Assembly (NCBI RefSeq): GCF_033118175.1
Contig: NC_083710.1
Span: 40,579,501 to 40,643,500 of the forward strand
Source: Dama dama
Taxonomy: Eukaryota; Chordata; Mammalia; Artiodactyla; Cervidae
Reading direction: 5' to 3'
Length of the DNA: 64,000 nucleotides
A program made the position numbers and the translations under genes. Below, piece by piece: positions 57,271 through 64,000 of this stretch (positions are counted from its first letter, which is position 1; each line of letters begins with the position of its first letter). The notes beneath the pieces were generated by a model. That model had not been told where the DNA came from. It ran no database searches and saw only the letters and a list, made by a program, of their open reading frames with translations.

Positions 57271-57953
57271 TGGTTGCATCACTGATCATCCTGTTTGAAC
57301 TCCAGTTGTCTTGCTGTTCACACTGTCCACTGAACCCAGGGTAGGCAAGACACAAACTAAGAGGCTGAAAGAAGAGCTGAGGAGCTGTAGGAACTGCAGA
57401 CACATTTACTCTCTCCTGACTGATGCAGCAGTGGTAGCAGCAACCATAGCATGACCAAACACAGAACAACTTCTCTCCTGGCTGATGCAGCAGCCATAGC
57501 AGTAGACAGACTATATTCTCTCCTCTGGGCTTCACTTGTAGCTCAGGCAGTAAAGAATCTGCAATGCAGGAGACCCAGGTTCATTTCCTGGGTATGGAAG
57601 ATCACCTGCAGAAGGGAAATGGCAGCCCACTTCAGTATTCTCACCTGGAGAATCCCATGGGCAGTGAAGCTCTGTCCATGGGGTCACAAGAGTCAGACAC
57701 GACTTAGCAACTAAACGAAGCATTCTCTCCTCTAGTGGCTGACCCAATGAACAGCTTGTGACACATCAGTAATGCCACCACTTTTTAGGGTGGAGCTCAT
57801 ATATCAAAAGTAGCCCAGTTCCAAGTGAGTACCTCATGATACATATACACAGTACTTTAAATAATCTCGTAGGTTACATAGTCATTATTACAAAACATGG
57901 AGTGAGAGCACCTGAACATGCCATCTTGACTAATCTGCTCTCTCCCCACATTG
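57271..57953 (-). mobile_element. Solo ERV LTR, second copy, split by Bov-tA
   Basis: Aligns by eye with the LTR at 45949-46590 along its length and ends ctctccccaca. A module built on ttctctcctggctgatgcagca occurs twice (57410-57440 and 57472-57500), where the other copy has it once. Confidence 0.7.
57527..57721 (+). mobile_element. Bov-tA SINE with 12-bp target duplication
   Basis: Head gggcttcacttgtagctcag, body, tail gagtcagacacgacttagca. attctctcctct flanks it at 57515-57526 and 57722-57733. Confidence 0.95.
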
Positions 57954-58111
57954 ATCAATATAATTTTTTAAGGAGTCAGGTTTTCACATTTTCACCAGCA
58001 TGCTACTGACTCCAAGGCATTTGAATTGGTTTTATTATAATTCTTAGAAAAAAAGAAAAAAAAAACACTTTTGATATGAAGAAATTTCCTTCTTGGTACA
58101 CATTAGGCTAA

Positions 58112-58182
58112 TTTGGTAGTGGTGGTGGTGGTGGTGGTGGGGTATGTGTGTGTGTGTCTGTGTGTGTGTGTGTCTGTGTATT
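58112..58182. repeat. (GGT)n followed by (GT)n
   Basis: ggtggtggtggtggtggtgg then gtgtgtgtgtgtctgtgtg, a compound microsatellite likely to be polymorphic. Confidence 0.97.
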
Positions 58183-60286
58183 ATTTGCCAATTATTTTTC
58201 ATGTATAAATTGCCATTTTACCATAGCCTTTGACTTTCTAAGAAAAAAATATTCATTCCTTCTGATTTTTCAAACAGCATGATTATCCAATACAAGAAAG
58301 CACATCTGCTAAAGTGTATATTACAGACGTTTCAGTTAATCTTTTCAGATACTCAGTGATACTCCATTTATAATGTAAAAGTATAAACAGGCTGCTTCTG
58401 GAGCTTCCTTTGTAACAGATGCATTAAGGTGATTCATAGTGGAATGTTTCTTTCAATGTTTGTGAAAAACTTGAGGATTCAAAGGAAAGGTATTTTTGTG
58501 TGGCTGTTGTTCAAAAACAATGGTGCAAAATTTCCCTTAAAATTGTTTAACTAGATATGTATTTCAAATAGAGTGTCATTTTTTTGGTAGAGGTTTTAAA
58601 CTCTAACCTAGTAGAAAAATACAGGGAATGTATACACTTGAGATTAACACAACTCTAATATAACTTTTAAGCTATCCATTTGTGATCTGTATAAGTAAAT
58701 ATGACCTATAATTTCCTCAAATTTGACAGTCATATTTCCAATTATTTTAATAATAAATAAGTTATCCTTTACAGCTGAATGTAAAATAGATGTTACATAC
58801 ATTAATAGAATATGGTTTCACTTCAGTATGTTTCATATTTCTTTATTTGAAATTGTAAACATCCTTTAGTATGTTCTGCCAAAACTATATCATTGTACAT
58901 TTTGGTCATTTAAACCTAAAAATGTCTTCAGTCAGGGACTTAAAAATCTTAACAAATATACTGAAAGTTGTGCCAAATAATTGCTTAGAGAGATAGAGAG
59001 GAAAATATATACATATGATGGCTGTAACAAAATCAGTGATCAAAATCACTTTAGATTTTATTACTGTTTTGTTACTTATATGCTCTCTGCCTTCATTCTC
59101 TCTTCTGTCACTTATACTTAAGTCCTCAGAGATGTTAAATGTTAAATTTCAGATCAACTATATGTTTTCAATATGACAATTGAAACACTCCATAACTAGT
59201 CTGCAGCTTATTTTATTTCAATCACCCACCAGTGCTTTACTTAATCCTTCCATAGTAGACCCCCTTAAATTTTAATTTCTCTAGGTTAACCTAGGTGGTT
59301 CTGCTTAGCAATTATCTCTCTGAATTCCTAGGGTAATCTGAAGTGTAGTTGTTAAACCCTGTTCTCCTAAAGCTTTCTTTTCTCCCTTCGACTTAATCTA
59401 TGGACATGACTATGACTCCAAAGAATAATCATATCACATTAACTTCAAAATTTATCTTGTCCACTTTTTCTTTTTTTTTTTTCCATTTTTTCTTTTCCAT
59501 TGTCTAATTCAATAGGGAATAGAGCTCTTTTTCTGATTGATTCCTTCCATTCCTGGACTCCAAATTGAAAACACTTCCATGCTAATTGCATGGAAGAAAA
59601 TGTCACCAAAAAGGGAATATCAGGATTGCTTGGTGACAAAATGCTTCACAGGAGGGCAGAAGTGTCTCTTCCTGGCAGAAGAACAAGCATAAATCAACGT
59701 TGAGAAGAAACACACAGCGACTGAGTAAAAGGACATGATAATATCCTCTTCATAAAATAAGCACTAATTCAGCATGAAAAACACAGGATTAGCAGTAATA
59801 TGATTGGTAAACTGCAAAGTGATATACCAAGCTCTTATTACAAAAGTGTGAAAATTACAGAATCCAACTTGTTTCCTTTGTTCATCAAGTTAGCCAGAAA
59901 TAAAGTATGTCCATAGTATATAAAAGGAAAGATCATTCACAACTCATCTCAAGAACCCAAGGAAATAAACTCTCAAAATGTAAGAACTTTTGTATAAGTA
60001 AAGAGATACATAGTTTAAGCTTATAATTATAACATAAACAATATGTTGATATGTGTTATTTTCCTTTAAAATTCTTACTATAATTCTCTGTTAAGAATGA
60101 TTCTATAGCATATAACACACCCAGGGAAAATAAAATAAGACATATTTTTTACTGGCTGTCTTTTGAGCAGTCAGTCCTTATTATAACTTTAAGTTACATA
60201 TTTATGCTTCAATGTATTATTTATCAAGTTTACATCATCTTTATTTCCCTCAGAAAAATTAGTATTTAATACTTTATGTCATTTAC
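58183..60286. other. No recognised feature
   Basis: 2.1 kb without a nameable repeat or coding signal, the longest clean stretch in the right half. A T14 run is at about 59472. The short frame at 59445-59639 has no family match. Confidence 0.5.
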
Positions 60287-61378
60287 AATTTTATTGATTA
60301 TGCCAAATCCTTTGACTGTGTGGATTAAAACAAACTTTGGAAAATTATTCAAGAAATGGGAATACCAGGCCACCTTACCTGCCTTCTGAGAAATCTGTAT
60401 GCAGGTCAAGAAGCAACAGTTAAAGCCGGACATGGAACAAAGGACTAGTTCTGAATTGGAAAAGGGGTACATCAGGGCTGTATGTTGTCATTCTGCTTAT
60501 TTAACTTAAATGCAGAGTACATCATGCAAAATGCCAGGCTGGATGAAGCACAATCTGGAATCAAGATTGCCGGGAGAAATATCAATAACCTCAGATATAC
60601 AGATGACACCACCTTTATGGCAGAAAGTGAAGAAGAACTAAAGAGCCTCTTGATGAAAGTGAAAGAGGAGAGTGAAAAAGTTGGCTTAAAGCTCAACATT
60701 CAGAAAACTAAGATCATGGCATCTGGTCCCATCACTTCATGGCAAATAGGTGGCAAAACAGTGGAAACAGTGGTTGACTTTATTTTTCTGGTCTCCAAAA
60801 TCACTGCAGATGATGACTGCAGCCATGAAATTAAAAGACTCTTGCTCCATGGAAGAAAAGTTATGACCAACCTAGATATCATATTAAAAAGCAGAGACAT
60901 TACTTTGAAAACAAAGGTCCATCTAGTCAAAGCTATAGTTTTCCCAGTAGTCATGTATGGATGTGAGAGTTGGACTATAAAGAAAGCTGAGTGCCGAAAA
61001 ATTGATGCTTTTGAACTGTGGTGTTGGAGAAGACTCTTGAGAGTCCCTTGGGCAGCAAGGAGATCCAACCAGTCCATCCTAAAGGAAATCAGTCCTGAAT
61101 ATACTTTGGAAGGACTGATTTTGAAGCTGAAACTCCAATACTTTGGCCATCTGATGCGAAGAACTGACTCATTTGAAAAGACCCTGATGCTGGGAAAAAC
61201 TGAATGTGGGAGGAGAAAGGGATGATGAGAATGAGATGGCTGGATGGTATCACCAACTCAATGGACATGAGTTTTGAGTAAACTCTGGAAGTTGGTGATG
61301 AACAGGGAGGCCTGGTGTGCTGCAGTCCATGGGGTCACAAAGAATCGGACACAACTGAGCGACTGAATTGAACTGAAT
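60287..61378 (+). mobile_element. BovB LINE, 1.1-kb 3' end
   Basis: It begins at RT motif A (ttattgattatgccaaatcc) and runs to the intact 3' tail gactgaattgaactgaattt. Confidence 0.95.
60482..61225 (+). pseudogene. BovB RT C-terminal fragment, 247-codon open frame
   Basis: The longest open frame in the window. It covers the end of the RT palm and the C-terminal domain. The catalytic box reads RYTDDTTFMAES (60594-60629), so both Asp residues are kept and Ala is changed to Thr. Then come NIQKTKIMASGPITSWQIGG and the C-terminal YGCESWTIKKAE and RRLLRVPWAARRSNQSILKE blocks. Upstream, motif A ends in a stop (gtggattaa, 60321-60329), and a further stop falls at 60447-60449. With no endonuclease and a stopped N-terminus it cannot be active. 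Confidence 0.9.
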
Positions 61379-62116
61379 TTGAAGTTCTATCAACATTTGA
61401 GAGTATCTATTGGTTACATGAAACTAGAATATGAATAATCTCCCTGACTTTCTATTCACATGAGTTTCCTCAATCCCACATCTCCAAATCTGTTATTTAT
61501 TGATTTAATTTTACATTTTGCAATGTAATCTTATTTCAGCATTTATTTATGCTATCTACTGGTGGATTCTAAATGTGGAAATCAAAATAATGGTCTTTAA
61601 ACTCTGCTGAATATGTAATATTTGTCAAGGCAGTATAAAAATCTTGTTGCCTGTGCTGTTGGTATGAAAAAATTGCCAGGGCCTAGATCTGGTGAGATTT
61701 TTTAAAAAAATTCTCTACTAATAATGGAAATACATATAATATTTGATATAATTTGATTTTTAATAGCAGATTATAGAAGAAACTGATAATTTTTCTGATG
61801 CATTAATTGTCTTCTTTTTCTCTTATAGTTTATACTAGATAGTTTTTTGTTTGTTTTTCTGAAAGAGAATGCTTGCTTGCCTACTCTTGATAATTTATAA
61901 CACTCCTGTTATAATTTGTAATACTCCTGTTAAAGTCTACTCATGCTGGCTTTTTAATTCTCACATCTTGCTGATTTTTTCCAACTGTTTCTTTCTCTGA
62001 AGTATATACCTAAATTTCCTAAGAAAATATGGGTTTAATCTTTTCTAGTTCATTCATACCTGAAAATGTTTTTACTTTACCATCATATTTTGTCAAATTG
62101 ATAAAGTTTATATTAA
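61379..62116. other. No recognised feature
   Basis: AT-rich, no assignable repeat. Confidence 0.5.
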
Positions 62117-62993
62117 ACTTACAGGCAGAGTACCTCATGTGAAATGCCAGGCTGGATAACTCACAAGCTAGAATCAAGATTTCTAAGAGAAATATTAACA
62201 ACCTCAGATATGCAGATTATACCAATTTAATGGCAGAAACAGAAAAGGAACCAAAAGAGCTCTTGATAAAGATGAAAGAGGAGAGTGAAAATGCTGGTTT
62301 ATGTCAACATTCAAAAAAACTAAGATAACAGCATCCAGTTCCATTATTTTATGGCAAATAGGAATTGAGAAATTGGAAACAGTGACACACTTTATTTTCT
62401 TGGACTCCAAAATCACTAGTGGACTGTAACTACAGCCTTGAAATTAAAAGATGCTTGTTCCTTGGAAGAAAATATATGACAAACCTAGACAGCATATTAA
62501 AAAGCAGAGAGCTCACTTTACTAACAAAGATCCATACAGGCAAAGCTATGGTTTTTTCAGTAGTCATGTATGGATGTGAGATTTGGACCACAAAGAAGAC
62601 TGAACACCAAAGAATTGATGCTTTTGAACTGTGGTGTTGGAGAAGACTCTTGAGTGTCCCTTGGGCAGCAAAGAGAACAAACCAGTCAATCCTAAAGGAA
62701 ATCAGTCCTGAATATTCATTGGAAGGACTGATGCTAAAGCTGAAGCTGAAACTTCAATCCTTTGACCTCCCCGATGGAAAGAGCCGACACATTGGCAAAG
62801 CTCCTGATGCTCTGAAAGATTGAGAGCAGCAGAAGAAGGGTGTGACAGAGGGTGAAATGATTGGATGGCATCACTGATTCAGTGGACATGAGTTAGAGGA
62901 AACTCAGGGTGATAGTGAAGGACAGGGAAGCCTGGTGTGCTGTAGTCCTCAGGGTCACAAAGAGTCAGACATGACTTAGCAAGTGAATAACAG
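62117..62993 (+). mobile_element. BovB LINE, 0.9-kb 3' end
   Basis: It runs from the pre-YADD region (gcagagtacctcatgtgaaa) to the tail (agacatgacttagcaagtga). The catalytic box reads RYADYTNLMAET (62210-62245), with an Asp lost. An open C-terminal piece lies at 62419-62823. Confidence 0.92.
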
Positions 62994-63276
62994 CATTCTG
63001 AATACATTTCTCTGTATAATGTAAATATTTTTCTATTGTTTTCTCTAGCATGCAGAAATAGGATGTTGCCAGATTTCACATCACTTTTGTTTTTTTCCCC
63101 AAAAGGTTAATTTATTTAAAATATCTAGATTGGTATCTACTACTACTTGGATTGGCATGATATATTCCCTTCCATTCTAAAACCTTATATTTTCTGCAGC
63201 TTTATTATTTCTGTGATAACTTTTTCCTAGCCATATCTTTACTCATTTTTTATCCTTTTTTTTTACAGTTCTTTTC

Positions 63277-63490
63277 AGAATCTTTGCGGCTCAGACAGTA
63301 GAGCATCTGCCTACAATGCGGGAGACCTGGGTTCAATCCCTGGGTCGGGGAGATCCTCTAGAGAAGGAAATGGCAGCCCACTCCAGCACTCTTGCTTGGA
63401 AAATCCCATGAACGGAGGAGCCCAGTAGGCTACAGTCCATGGGGTCCCAAAGAGTCAGACATGACTGAGCGACTTCACTTCACTTCACTT
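63277..63490 (+). mobile_element. Bov-tA SINE
   Basis: Head ctttgcggctcagacagtag, a good B-box gggttcaatccc, tail gagtcagacatgactgagcg with CTTCA tandem units. Confidence 0.92.
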
Positions 63491-63740
63491 CCATTTATTC
63501 TGTGTGGTGTACTATTTCAAATACATATCAATTTGCTTTATTCTTGAAGAAATTAATTTAGGTTTAAACTCACATTCTATAGATTTTATCATTGGAGAAA
63601 TCACAATTCGTATTTCCAAGAAATGTTTCTTCTCCTTCTCTTCATTATTTTCTGTTTGTTTCTCTGGAATTGTTTCCAAAAATCTATTTGCATAAGATAT
63701 TTTTTTTCTTCCTTTTCTCTTACTCACTTGTCTTCCAATT

Positions 63741-63948
63741 GTGTGTGTGTACTCAGTTGCTCAACCTTGTCCAACTCTTTACAACCCCATGGATTGTAGC
63801 ATCAGGCTCCTCCGTCCATGAAATTTTCCAGGCAAGAATGCTGGAGTGGGTTGCCATTTCTTTCTCCAGGGGATCTTCCCAACCCAGGGATCAAACCCAG
63901 ATCTTTACATCTCCTGCACTGGCATTCAAATCCTTTACCACTAGCACC
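63741..63948 (-). mobile_element. Bov-tA SINE
   Basis: Antisense gtgtactcagttgctcaacc through ggatcttcccaacccaggga to ctttaccactagcacc. The head end is diverged. Confidence 0.88.
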
Positions 63949-64000
63949 ATATTCTAATTAGTTGTATCTCTTTATTTTGGATTTATTTTTTAATTGAAGA

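Noticed and set aside
58112..58182. Regulatory or Z-DNA element at the GGT/GT tract
   Set aside because: The sequence alone shows only a compound microsatellite; no function can be supported.
63592..63957. 121-codon frame
   Set aside because: A T-rich stretch followed by an antisense Bov-tA; no coding character.
1..64000. CRISPR arrays, bacterial operons, phage or other novel gene systems
   Set aside because: No spaced direct repeats, no ribosome-binding-site-led gene strings and no dense coding. The composition and repeats are mammalian throughout.

Overview
This window is ruminant (bovid-type) nuclear DNA. I found no host gene, exon, tRNA or rRNA that the sequence supports. The evidence for a ruminant is the density of ruminant-restricted repeats: BovB (RTE-class) LINEs, Bov-tA/Bov-tA2 and dimeric BOV-A2 SINEs that share the BovB tail, a solo LTR matching the cattle BTLTR1 type, and one CHR-2-like cetartiodactyl SINE. 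Older mammalian layers (MIR, an MLT1-type LTR, L1M-type 3' ends, a possible Tigger remnant) lie underneath. Cattle, bison, yak, buffalo, sheep and goat cannot be separated from sequence alone. The base composition is AT-rich and nearly every open frame is a repeat remnant or its antisense shadow, so the setting is probably an intergenic desert or a large intron.

Layout. 1-3055: a BovB broken by two LTRs and a Bov-tA, preceded by an LTR that carries a BOV-A2. 3060-5600: an MLT1 split by an L1 end, then an L1 3' end. 5601-8191: a long, decayed BovB. 8193-10280: antisense L1, an LTR and antisense BovB. 10281-13744: largely unrecognised. 13745-16848: a MIR split by a 2.2-kb antisense BovB, then an L1M 3' end. 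17330-20640: SINEs and BovB pieces. 20777-24760: two BovBs in opposite orientation, tail to cut end, the second one nearly full length. 25218-30985: SINEs and old L1 remnants. 31286-32622: an L1 with a 5' inversion and a 9-bp target duplication, itself hit by a second L1 3' end that appears to carry transduced flanking DNA. 33130-43185: MIRs, SINEs, an LTR and long unannotated AT-rich stretches. 43186-47762: a four-level nest (L1, then BovB, then LTR, then Bov-tA). 50071-54432: LTR, CHR-2, L1 and an internal BovB piece. 54707-56036: a dead mariner. 57271-57953: a second copy of the LTR seen at 45949. 60287-62993: two more BovBs, one with a 247-codon open reverse-transcriptase fragment. 63277-63948: SINEs.

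How the parts relate. L1 and BovB are the two autonomous retrotransposon machines. Bov-tA and BOV-A2 end in BovB-like tail sequence and are thought to be mobilised by BovB. No copy here could encode a working protein: all reverse-transcriptase, endonuclease and transposase frames are truncated, frameshifted or stopped. I found no undescribed biological system. The most interesting signals are insertion-mechanism footprints: a twin-primed L1, a probable L1 3' transduction with stacked poly(A) tracts, and two apparent tail-only insertions with target duplications. Family names and consensus comparisons come from recognition of known repeats, not from a database search.
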